NCBI GenBank assembly: GCA_002342255.1
Contig: DDPP01000034.1
Span: forward strand, 17,587-30,711
DNA from: Micrococcales bacterium UBA2465
GTDB lineage: Bacteria > Actinomycetota > Actinomycetes > Actinomycetales > Microbacteriaceae
Direction of reading: 5' to 3'
DNA length: 13,125 nucleotides
The position numbers and the translations under genes are program-made. The notes below the pieces were generated by a model, which did not search any database, was not told where the DNA came from, and saw only the letters and a list, made by a program, of their open reading frames with translations. Below are positions 6,732 through 13,125 of the stretch, piece after piece; positions within the stretch are counted from its first letter, which is position 1; every line of letters begins with the position of its first letter.

Positions 6732-6754
6732 TGGCTCTGAGCCACATTTGGCTC
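6732..6754 (+). promoter_or_regulatory. Triple repeat able to form two alternative hairpins
   Basis: Three arms lie in a row: TGGCTC (6732-6737), GAGCCA (6739-6744) and TGGCTC (6749-6754). Arms one and two form a palindrome centred on 6738, the inferred start site. Arms two and three form a perfect 6-bp stem with loop CATT. The second hairpin would sit at the very 5' end of the glycosyltransferase mRNA. It could also be a weak terminator for the permease gene, but only CTATT follows and there is no real T-run. Confidence 0.4.
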
Positions 6755-6780
6755 CTATTCCCCAAACCAGAGGTTAACTT

Positions 6781-8217
6781 TTGGCACAGTCAATTAGACA
6801 TCCAGGTCACCCTTTACGTGTCCTGATCGCGGCTGACACTTTTCCACCAGACATTAACGGGGCAGCCAGATTCGCCGAGCGTCTAGCTGGCGGTCTAGTT
6901 CGCAATGGTAACGATGTTCACATCCTGGCTCCAGCGACCACCAAAGAACACGGAACATTCATTGAAGAACATGATGGTGTGAAGATGACTGTCCACCGCC
7001 TGCAGAGCCGACGGTTGCTATTGCATAAGACGCTGAGATTCGTTTGGCCAATGACCCTAAAACGGAAAATCGACCTAATCCTCGATGGCTTTCAGCCTGA
7101 TGCCATTCACTCCCAATCTCATCTTGCTATTGGACGAGTTTTAGCCAAAAGTGGGCGTGAACGAAACATAAATCTAGTTGCCACCAATCACGTAGTTCCT
7201 GAGAACTTATTGCAGTATTTGCGTCTGCCAAAATTTCTGAACCAGAAGGTCTCTGATTTTCTCTGGTGGGATACCGGACGAGTTTTAGTCAAGTACGACC
7301 ATGTGACCACACCAACTAGAAGAGCTGCTTCTATTCTGGAAGAAGCCACCCGTGTGGAAAATGTTCTAGCGGTGTCTTGCGGCATTGATGCAACAAAATT
7401 TACTAATCCGACACCGACTACCAATCAGCCTTTCCGCATGCTATTCCTCGGTCGATTGGATTGGGAAAAACACATCCACAACCTATTAAAGGCAGCAGCA
7501 AAATTACCAAAGGATATTGATTTTCAAGTCGAGATCGCTGGAGACGGAAGCCAAAGAAAGTTTCTCGGAGAATTAACCAGAGAGTTGAAAATATCTGATC
7601 GGGTAAAGTTTCTCGGTCACATCTCTGAAGAAGAACTACCCAAGGCTTATGAAAGAGCCACTGTCTTCGTTATGCCTTCAATAGCCGAATTGCAGTCGAT
7701 AGCAACCATGGAGGCCATGGCTTCGGGAAGACCAGTGGTTGGAGCTAACGCAATGGCTCTACCTCATCTAATTCATGATGGTGATAATGGTTATTTGTTT
7801 GAACCTGACGACGTGGAACAATTTGCCGAAAAATTACTTCGTATCGCAACTGCCGATCGCAAGGAACTCGACAGGCTTTCGGAGAACTCCCTTCACCTAA
7901 TCCAATCCCATGACATCAAACGAACCGTGGCAATCTTTGAGGGCCTCTATCGAGGTGACTCGGGAGCACGAGTGAATTCTGATGACAACTCCGAGGAATA
8001 CCTTCGCCCTATCGGAAGGCTAAGTGCTGCAGTTCGAAAGGCTGAGAAGAGAATGCGCGAACAGACGCTAAAGGCCCTGGCTGAGTTCGGAGACGAAATC
8101 AAAGAGGGATTGGACGAGATCAGAAGCCAAGCCAAAAAAGTCGACAAAAGGATGCGCAAAAGCGTCCAAAAGACCGTAGGCAAGGCAAAGAAAACAATCA
8201 AGCGCAAGGACAAGTAG
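6781..8217 (+). CDS. Family 4 glycosyltransferase with basic C-terminal tail
   Basis: A 478-residue GT-B fold enzyme that should transfer a sugar from a nucleotide donor. The N-terminal acceptor domain begins LRVLIAADTFPPDINGAARFAE (glycine-rich loop near G27). The donor domain has LFLGRLDWEK (K230) and the GT4 E-x7-E motif, E303 and E311 in SIAELQSIATMEAMASGRPVV. It resembles diacylglycerol glucosyltransferases and mannosyltransferases of the envelope, but the acceptor cannot be fixed. A linker rich in Asp/Glu (about 400-407) is followed by a lysine/arginine-rich helical tail (about 412-478, ending KAKKTIKRKDK) that is outside the catalytic fold. It may bind membrane phospholipid or another partner. 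The start is TTG at 6781, supported by AGAGG at 6769-6773 with a 7-nt gap. A tRNA gene begins 16 nt after the stop. Confidence 0.88.
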   Translation: MAQSIRHPGHPLRVLIAADTFPPDINGAARFAERLAGGLVRNGNDVHILAPATTKEHGTFIEEHDGVKMTVHRLQSRRLLLHKTLRFVWPMTLKRKIDLILDGFQPDAIHSQSHLAIGRVLAKSGRERNINLVATNHVVPENLLQYLRLPKFLNQKVSDFLWWDTGRVLVKYDHVTTPTRRAASILEEATRVENVLAVSCGIDATKFTNPTPTTNQPFRMLFLGRLDWEKHIHNLLKAAAKLPKDIDFQVEIAGDGSQRKFLGELTRELKISDRVKFLGHISEEELPKAYERATVFVMPSIAELQSIATMEAMASGRPVVGANAMALPHLIHDGDNGYLFEPDDVEQFAEKLLRIATADRKELDRLSENSLHLIQSHDIKRTVAIFEGLYRGDSGARVNSDDNSEEYLRPIGRLSAAVRKAEKRMREQTLKALAEFGDEIKEGLDEIRSQAKKVDKRMRKSVQKTVGKAKKTIKRKDK

Positions 8218-8233
8218 TCTTGTTAGGTGGCTG

Positions 8234-8310
8234 GGGGCGTTAGCTCAGCCGGTTAGAGCAGCGGACTCATAATCCGTCGGTCGCGGGTTCAAGTCCCGCA
8301 CGCCCCACCA
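8234..8310 (+). tRNA. tRNA with CAU anticodon (elongator Met or lysidine-type Ile)
   Basis: A 77-nt cloverleaf: acceptor GGGGCGT pairs with ACGCCCC, discriminator A73, anticodon stem GCGGA/TCCGT (one G-U) with loop CTCATAA, anticodon CAT at 8268-8270, T arm GCGGG-TTCAAGT-CCCGC and encoded CCA (8308-8310). It is not the initiator, because position 1 pairs with 72 and the anticodon stem lacks the three G-C pairs. Elongator Met and tRNA-Ile2 (C34 converted to lysidine by TilS) share this anticodon and loop in the gene, and I cannot separate them by eye. No clear promoter lies in the 16 nt before it, so it may be processed from the glycosyltransferase transcript. Confidence 0.93.
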
Positions 8311-8329
8311 AATTCTCAGCTTTCTGCCT

Positions 8330-8346
8330 TAGGCTAAGACTATAAA
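8330..8346 (+). promoter_or_regulatory. Putative promoter of the pullulanase gene
   Basis: TAGGCTAAGACTATAAA offers the -10 hexamers TAGGCT (8330-8335), TAAGAC (8335-8340) and TATAAA (8341-8346). The first eight bases are identical to the motif before the permease and glycosyltransferase genes. TATAAA would place the start site near 8353, directly before the operator. CTTAGGCTAAG at 8328-8338 is also an odd-length palindrome. No clear -35 is seen, so the exact start is uncertain. Confidence 0.4.
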
Positions 8347-8354
8347 TCCAACAA

Positions 8355-8368
8355 GGTAAACGCTTACA
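8355..8368 (+). promoter_or_regulatory. LacI/GalR-family operator upstream of pullulanase
   Basis: GGTAAACGCTTACA is an imperfect palindrome centred on CG. It agrees with the catabolite-response-element consensus TGWAARCGYTWNCW at 13 of 14 positions on either strand, the typical shape of a LacI/GalR-family site. It sits just after the inferred start site and 34 nt before the pullulanase start codon, a position suited to repression. A maltose/maltodextrin-responsive repressor (MalR type) is the natural guess for a starch or glycogen debranching enzyme; no repressor gene is in the window. Confidence 0.65.
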
Positions 8369-8402
8369 GCCAAGCCTTTGACTTCTATGAAAGTGACTTA
8401 TT

Positions 8403-11072
8403 GTGCGCAACGTTGCTCATTCAAAACGCCTGATCGGCATGTTCATTGCTCTTCTAACTGTTCTCACCGGCTTGGTTGCTGTTGATGCTAAACCGGGCTC
8501 AGCAGCTGGGGATAAGCGAGTAATTATCCATTACATCAACCCAAAGAGCACTAGCTATAACGTCTGGCTGTGGGCTGATGGATTGAATGGAACAGCTTAC
8601 GAATTCAACAAAAACGGAAGTGCATTTGCCCTCGACGCTGATGGTGCTGCGGTTGGTAGTTGGCTCTTGGAAGGGACAGCAACCGCTCAAAGCATCGGTT
8701 TCATTATTCGCACCAACAACTGGGATAAAGATCCAGATGGCGACCGTTTTATTACCAGTTTCAAGGATGTTGATGGAACTCCAACCGCTGAAATTTGGGT
8801 GAAGAGTGGTTCGAAATACATCTGGACTAAGAAACCTTCTACCACACCGAGTTTCCTCGGAGCTCAGGTCACGGACCTGAACAAGATTAAGCTCACTTTT
8901 GACAACAAGTTCGATGTCGAAGTCGAGAAGGCAAACTTTGAGGTCAAGGACTCAAATGGCGCAAATGTTGCAGTTGCTTCTTGGTCACCAATTGCAGGAA
9001 GCGATTTAGCTGGTTGGACGACAACGATGACCCTGGTGGAAGATGTTCGAATTGGAACCGCATATACAATCAGTCACCCGGTTTATGGATCTCAAGAATC
9101 AGACTTGGGTTCACTCTGGACTCGTCAAGAATTCAACAGCAAGTATTACTACGACGATGTTCAAGGCGATGGAGTTAAGGACCTAGGTAATACCTATAGT
9201 CCTAGTTCAACTGATTTTAGAGTTTGGGCACCCACCTCAGATCAATTGCAATTAGTTACCTATCAAAGTGCGGCTAAGGATGCAACTCCTACTGTTTACG
9301 AGATGACTAAAGACGTCAAGGGCACCTGGGTGTACAACTTACCTGGCGACCAAGATGGAACCATCTACATGTATCGAGCTCGTTTCGGATCTAAAGTAAA
9401 CGAAGCGATTGATCCTTATGCGAGGGCAGTGACCATTAATGGTGACAGGGGAGTAGTAGTAAACCTCGCCACCACTAACCCAACAGGTTGGGAAAGTACT
9501 AAACGGCCTGCATTCAATAGTGGAAACCCAACCGATGCAATAATTTACGAGTTGCATGTTAGGGACTTTTCCATCGATGCTTCAAGCGGTGTATCCTCGG
9601 CTAATCGAGGTAAGTATTTGGCTTTCACTGAAAACAACACCAAATACACTTCGGCCGGAAAGACAACGGCTACCGGTCTAGCTGCAATGAAAGACCTAGG
9701 GATAACTCACGTGGAGCTTCTACCGGTTTACGACTTCGGCTCGGTTGATGAAACTGGCGCAGGTAATCAGTTCAACTGGGGATATGATCCGAAGAATTAC
9801 AACGTGCCTGAAGGCTCTTACTCATCGAATGCTGCAGACCCTAAAACTCGAATCAGAGAGTTAAAGCAAGCTGTAATGGCAATGCACTCCAATGGTTTGC
9901 GCGTGAACATGGACGTGGTTTATAACCACGTGCAAGACAGCACAAACTTCTCATTCGAGAAACTTGTGCCTGGTTACTGGTACCGCAGAGATGCAACGGG
10001 AACCAAGACCAGTGGCTCTGGCTGTGGAAATGACACCGCTACTGAGAATCCAATGGTTAGCAAATACATCCAGGACTCAGTGAAGTATTGGGCAACTGAA
10101 TACAAGATGGACGGTTTCCGTTTCGACCTAATGGGTCTAATTGATATTCGTACCATGAATGCTGTGCGCACTCAGTTGAACGATATTGATCCAACCATCA
10201 TCATGTTGGGTGAGGGTTGGAATATGGGAACGCTTCCTGAGCAAGACAGAGCGACCCAGCTCAACAGCAATAAGATTCCAGGAATCGCAACTTTCAACCA
10301 AATCATTCGAGATGGTATGAAGGGTTCAGTTTGGAGCGAAGATTCTATCGGTTGGGTGAGTGGGCGCTATGGCGACTTTGCCTCGGTGCAATCAGGTATC
10401 GTAGCCAACGCTCCGTTCCCAGGTCTTGCGGGTGCGTGGATTGGTGGCATCGAACCAGATCAAACCATCAACTACATCGAGTCCCACGACAATACAACCT
10501 TTGCCGATCGCTTGCGTAAGAGCATGGGTATGAAGCTACCGATGACCACTATTGCTAAAACCTCGAAACTTGGAACAGGAATACTGTTCGTATCGCAGGG
10601 AATCCCTTTCTTGCATGCTGGACAAGAATATTTGCGCACCAAGAATTTCGAACACAACAGCTATAACTTGACCGATGCGATTAACTCGTTGAAGTATAAG
10701 AACCGCATAACTTATGCCAGCAACGTTAGCTTCCTCAAAGGTTTGATTTCTATCCGTAAGGCACACAAAGCCTTCAGAATGACAACAGCCAAACAAATAA
10801 CCGACAACCTAACCTTCCTAAATGGAACTTTCGGGCAAATTGGTTGGAAGCTTAACGGTAAGGCTGTTGGAGACAGCTGGGGTTCGATTGTTATCCTTGC
10901 TAACTCAAATCCAACTAAGGCAGCAAGCTTTAGTGTCCCAGTGGGAACTTACAAGCTTGTTTCAGATGGAACTACTGCAGGAACTAAGACTCTCAAGACA
11001 GTCAAGGTAACCGGTAAGTCAACGGGTAAAGTTAGTGTTCCAGCTTTGTCGTTACTAATTATGTGGAAGTAA
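8403..11072 (+). CDS. pulA: Secreted type I pullulanase (GH13)
   Basis: An 889-residue extracellular debranching enzyme that should cleave alpha-1,6 bonds in pullulan, amylopectin or glycogen dextrins. Residues 1-36 are a signal peptide (basic MRNVAHSKR, hydrophobic LIGMFIALLTVLTGLVAV, likely cut near GSAA). Then come a CBM41-like starch-binding domain (about 38-143), a pullulanase linker domain (about 148-245), a CBM48-like domain (about 262-355) and the GH13 barrel (about 375-780). Key residues are the FNWGYDP motif (457-463), VNMDVVYNH (D504), GFRFD (nucleophile D575), GEGW (acid E604) and ESHDN (D696). A beta-sandwich ends the protein. There is no lipobox or sortase signal, so it is probably released. 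GTG at 8403 is chosen because it gives the full signal peptide; the ribosome-binding site is weak (GAAAGTGA, 8389-8396). The 3' end overlaps the amidohydrolase gene by 18 bp. Confidence 0.94.
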   Translation: MRNVAHSKRLIGMFIALLTVLTGLVAVDAKPGSAAGDKRVIIHYINPKSTSYNVWLWADGLNGTAYEFNKNGSAFALDADGAAVGSWLLEGTATAQSIGFIIRTNNWDKDPDGDRFITSFKDVDGTPTAEIWVKSGSKYIWTKKPSTTPSFLGAQVTDLNKIKLTFDNKFDVEVEKANFEVKDSNGANVAVASWSPIAGSDLAGWTTTMTLVEDVRIGTAYTISHPVYGSQESDLGSLWTRQEFNSKYYYDDVQGDGVKDLGNTYSPSSTDFRVWAPTSDQLQLVTYQSAAKDATPTVYEMTKDVKGTWVYNLPGDQDGTIYMYRARFGSKVNEAIDPYARAVTINGDRGVVVNLATTNPTGWESTKRPAFNSGNPTDAIIYELHVRDFSIDASSGVSSANRGKYLAFTENNTKYTSAGKTTATGLAAMKDLGITHVELLPVYDFGSVDETGAGNQFNWGYDPKNYNVPEGSYSSNAADPKTRIRELKQAVMAMHSNGLRVNMDVVYNHVQDSTNFSFEKLVPGYWYRRDATGTKTSGSGCGNDTATENPMVSKYIQDSVKYWATEYKMDGFRFDLMGLIDIRTMNAVRTQLNDIDPTIIMLGEGWNMGTLPEQDRATQLNSNKIPGIATFNQIIRDGMKGSVWSEDSIGWVSGRYGDFASVQSGIVANAPFPGLAGAWIGGIEPDQTINYIESHDNTTFADRLRKSMGMKLPMTTIAKTSKLGTGILFVSQGIPFLHAGQEYLRTKNFEHNSYNLTDAINSLKYKNRITYASNVSFLKGLISIRKAHKAFRMTTAKQITDNLTFLNGTFGQIGWKLNGKAVGDSWGSIVILANSNPTKAASFSVPVGTYKLVSDGTTAGTKTLKTVKVTGKSTGKVSVPALSLLIMWK

Positions 11073-12611
11073 TCTGACACCTGTTTTATAAACGGAAAGA
11101 ACCTCGGTGGAGAAAAATTCATCGAGGTTCTTCTGTCTTAAGTTGCCAGTTAGAACGGTTGCATCAAAATCTTGACCAACCACTAGTGTTCCCCGATGAG
11201 AATTTCCTAGCATCCTACTAACACCACTGGTATAGCAATCTATTGCTTGCTCCAGAGTGATTGCCTGAAGTGGATTGTGTTGGGACATGGCCGAGTTTGA
11301 TCTGCGATGAATAGCAACAGCTATTCCATCTACAGGTCGATAACTAGAAACTGGCCAATCGCTTCCAAAGGCGACATTTATACCTAGAGACAACATGTCT
11401 TTTATTGCATAAAGGCTATCTTTTCGGTGGTGACCTATGTGTTGAACACAGGAGAGCAGCATGTTGTTGTTTTGGGCCCAGAAAGGTTGTAGGCAGAGCG
11501 TCACATTCAACTGTTTTGCTTTGGCAAGTATCTCAGGACTAGTCAATTCCGCATGGGCAATAACCGCAGGTAGCGTTCCAATCTCGGCCTGTTGTATTGC
11601 TGACAGAGCGAAATCAATGCCAGCATCGCCAATGGCGTGAAGATGCGTTTGCAGGCCTAGGTTATGCGATCTGGAAATAGATTCCTTTAGCTCCTCTAAA
11701 TTCCAGTTGCAATCTCCAAAATTGCCCGTTGAATCGTATGGACTCGAAACCAATGCCGTTGCAGAGCCAAAGACACCATCAATAAAATATTTGATTCCTT
11801 GGATTGCCATGTTCTGGGTCCAGGAGAAGTCCTTTACTAGCCTGGCGTGATAGTCAAAGACTCGCTCGGGTTGTTCTGGGTCAGCCCTCAGTAACAGCTT
11901 GTAATCAAGTTTTAGGTTTGGACTTGCCTTGAGAAATACTTCAGCCATGGCTTCATCTATCCAGGCATCTTGAATTTCAACTATTCCTGATGAAAGCAGT
12001 AGTTTTTCGGCTCTCATTAAGTGAGCAACTCGTTCCGCCGTTGTTTCCTTGGGTGCTAAATGTTGAATTAGTTGGGTTGCCTCAAACTCTCTAAGAAAAC
12101 CTGTTGGGCTGCCATGTTCATCCACATCTATCGAACCTGTGCGCAATTGGGGAAGTTGGCTAGCTTTAAGTGATGCTACCTCTAGAGCCTTTGAGTTCAC
12201 CCAGATGGTGTGATGGTCGTCTGCATGTAAAACCAGTGGAACATCTGACACAAATTGATCAAGAAAAATTGAAGTCTGTCCGATAGCCAAAGAGCGATCA
12301 TAAGCTCCACCGGAAATCCAATTCAACGTTGGATTTGACTTCCTGTATTCGATGATGGTTCTGCCCAGATCCTCTAGGTTGTTACAGTTTGTTACATCAA
12401 GTTTGGATAATTCTCCACCGGCAAACAGCGGATGAGCGTGCCCATCTCTAAAGGCTGGGACTAGCGTGTTTCCCTGGAGATCGAGTTCTTCTTGATCTGG
12501 TGATTGCGAAAATTCTTGGTCGGCTATAACTTTGCCATCGGCAACGAATAACTCGTTTGCCCACCTAGTATTGCCTAAATAAACTGGGCCGTTATGGAAA
12601 CGAGTTGCCAT
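11055..12611 (-). CDS. Amidohydrolase family 3 (YtcJ-like) metal-dependent hydrolase
   Basis: A 518-residue protein of the amidohydrolase superfamily, TIM-barrel enzymes that cleave amide or related C-N bonds with a metal centre. Visible motifs are DGHAHP (H58, H60), GIKYFIDGVFGSATA (K274 where a carboxylated Lys often lies), THLHAIGDAG (H323, H325), IAHAELTSPE (H353) and FGSDWPVSSYRP (D418). An N-terminal beta-sandwich strand set (VYLGN...LFVADGKVIA) and its C-terminal partner (GTLVVGQDFDATVL) complete the fold. There is no signal peptide, so it is probably cytosolic. The substrate is unknown; homologues are usually left as uncharacterised. The ATG follows the thymidine kinase stop with no gap (TAAATG) and no clear ribosome-binding site, indicating coupling. 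The 3' end overlaps the pullulanase gene. Confidence 0.88.
   Translation of the reverse strand: MATRFHNGPVYLGNTRWANELFVADGKVIADQEFSQSPDQEELDLQGNTLVPAFRDGHAHPLFAGGELSKLDVTNCNNLEDLGRTIIEYRKSNPTLNWISGGAYDRSLAIGQTSIFLDQFVSDVPLVLHADDHHTIWVNSKALEVASLKASQLPQLRTGSIDVDEHGSPTGFLREFEATQLIQHLAPKETTAERVAHLMRAEKLLLSSGIVEIQDAWIDEAMAEVFLKASPNLKLDYKLLLRADPEQPERVFDYHARLVKDFSWTQNMAIQGIKYFIDGVFGSATALVSSPYDSTGNFGDCNWNLEELKESISRSHNLGLQTHLHAIGDAGIDFALSAIQQAEIGTLPAVIAHAELTSPEILAKAKQLNVTLCLQPFWAQNNNMLLSCVQHIGHHRKDSLYAIKDMLSLGINVAFGSDWPVSSYRPVDGIAVAIHRRSNSAMSQHNPLQAITLEQAIDCYTSGVSRMLGNSHRGTLVVGQDFDATVLTGNLRQKNLDEFFSTEVLSVYKTGVRLLPHN
11097..11132. repeat. Perfect 10-bp inverted repeat at the pullulanase/amidohydrolase junction
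   Basis: AAGAACCTCG (11097-11106) and CGAGGTTCTT (11123-11132) form a perfect stem with a 16-nt loop. It lies 25 nt after the pullulanase stop but inside the last codons of the convergent amidohydrolase gene. On the plus strand only CTGTCTT follows, so it would be a terminator with a poor T-tract. On the minus strand the arm runs into TTCTTTCCGTTT, before that gene's stop codon. It could end pullulanase transcription or protect its 3' end. Confidence 0.5.
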
Positions 12612-13125
12612 TTAGCCGCGTTCGTTTAGGTAACAAACACCACAGAGAGATTCGTAAGTGACCTCGACGCCGTCAATTGCTACCTGATCACCCTGGAAAA
12701 TGAATTCACCATCGAATTTGCGACCGTTGAACATAGCTTTGCGTCCACATCGACAAATGGTCTTTAGCTCTTCAAGCGAATGGGCCATCTCCATGAGCCG
12801 CAGAGATCCTGGAAAACCGTTGGTAAGGAAATCTGTGCGAATACCGTAGCAGAGCACTGGAATGCCATCCAACACTGCGAGTTCAAAGGCTTGATCAACT
12901 TGATCTCTGGTTAGGAATTGGGCTTCGTCGATAAGCAGGCAGGATAAGTTTTTGATACCAGGAATGATCAAACCGCTATTGGCATATTCGTAAGTGAGTT
13001 CCCGAAGATTGGAATCGGGGGTAATCAGGAAATCGACTCGGCGGTCAACCCCCAACCTCGAAACAATAGTTGAATCACCTTTAGTATCAACGACAGGCTT
13101 GGCAATTAGAACTTGTTGGCTACGT
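12612..13125 (-). CDS. tdk: Thymidine kinase (5' end outside window)
   Basis: The frame stays open to the window edge, where residues like QQVLIAKPVVDTKGDSTIVSRLGVDRR precede the internal TTG at 13053-13055, so the true start and the P-loop (usually G-x-M-x-SGKS) lie outside. The visible part is a type II thymidine kinase, which phosphorylates thymidine to dTMP in the salvage pathway. It shows the segment LLIDEAQFLTRDQVDQ with the catalytic Glu, the lasso segment LCYGIRTDFLTNGFPGS, and the structural zinc cysteines as CRCGRKA plus CGVC near the C-terminus. The gene ends exactly where the amidohydrolase gene begins (TAAATG), so the two form one transcription unit. Confidence 0.93.
   Translation of the reverse strand, partial: RSQQVLIAKPVVDTKGDSTIVSRLGVDRRVDFLITPDSNLRELTYEYANSGLIIPGIKNLSCLLIDEAQFLTRDQVDQAFELAVLDGIPVLCYGIRTDFLTNGFPGSLRLMEMAHSLEELKTICRCGRKAMFNGRKFDGEFIFQGDQVAIDGVEVTYESLCGVCYLNERG

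Noticed and set aside
8215..8220. TAGTCT as a -10 element for the CAU tRNA.
   Set aside because: It fits TAnnnT, but it overlaps the glycosyltransferase stop codon, lacks a -35 and does not match the extended motif of the other promoters.
8387..8402. ATG at 8387 as the pullulanase start.
   Set aside because: It is not in frame with the pullulanase. The GTG at 8403 gives a complete signal peptide.
10472..10796. Open frames on the minus strand inside the pullulanase gene, and others antisense to dnaG.
   Set aside because: They lack family features and ribosome-binding sites, and lie fully within strongly supported genes.
12612..13055. A short thymidine kinase starting at the TTG at 13053-13055.
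   Set aside because: The frame continues to the window edge with family-like sequence (AKPVVDTKGDSTIVSRLG), so the start is outside.
1..13125. CRISPR arrays, insertion sequences, integrase or attachment sites at the two tRNA genes.
   Set aside because: No spaced direct repeats, transposase motifs or duplicated tRNA 3' ends were seen by eye. Both tRNAs are intact and flanked by ordinary chromosomal genes.

Overview
The window reads as chromosomal DNA of a small-genome actinobacterium. Base composition is moderate (mid-40s percent GC, counted on a few lines only). The dgt-dnaG gene order, NarL/LuxR-style signalling genes, tRNAs with encoded CCA, frequent TTG/GTG starts, short intergenic gaps and overlapping genes fit a streamlined aquatic actinobacterium, for example the low-GC freshwater Microbacteriaceae ('Luna' type). 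That placement is inference, and a related low-GC lineage is not excluded. No mobile element, CRISPR array or prophage is visible.

Layout. 1-3107 (+): the 3' end of a dGTP triphosphohydrolase gene, dnaG (primase) and a D-2-hydroxyacid dehydrogenase gene, joined by 1-bp and 4-bp overlaps. 3155-3230: tRNA-Asn(GUU). 3257-5187 (+): a membrane sensor-kinase-like gene and a NarL-like response-regulator gene, 2 nt apart. 5176-5739 (-): peptide deformylase, overlapping the regulator gene tail to tail. 5812-6723 (+): a DMT-superfamily permease. 6781-8217 (+): a family 4 glycosyltransferase with a highly basic C-terminal tail. 8234-8310: a tRNA with anticodon CAU. 8403-11072 (+): a secreted type I pullulanase behind a LacI-family-type operator. 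11055-13125 (-): thymidine kinase (5' end outside the window) followed by a family-3 amidohydrolase.

The most unusual content is the signalling pair. The kinase-like protein keeps its ATP-binding motifs but has Thr where the phospho-accepting His should be. Its partner regulator has Glu where the phospho-accepting Asp should be and Gly-Gly in place of the acidic pair. Both halves of the phosphotransfer chemistry therefore look lost while both reading frames, the membrane domain and the DNA-binding domain remain intact. This suggests a two-component-derived system that signals without His-Asp phosphotransfer, and it is the best candidate here for an undescribed mechanism.

A second theme is regulatory. 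A recurrent extended -10 element, G(G/C)TAAANT, appears before tRNA-Asn, deformylase, the permease and the glycosyltransferase, and in a weaker form before the pullulanase. Its position implies a leaderless deformylase mRNA and a stem-loop at the very 5' end of the glycosyltransferase mRNA.
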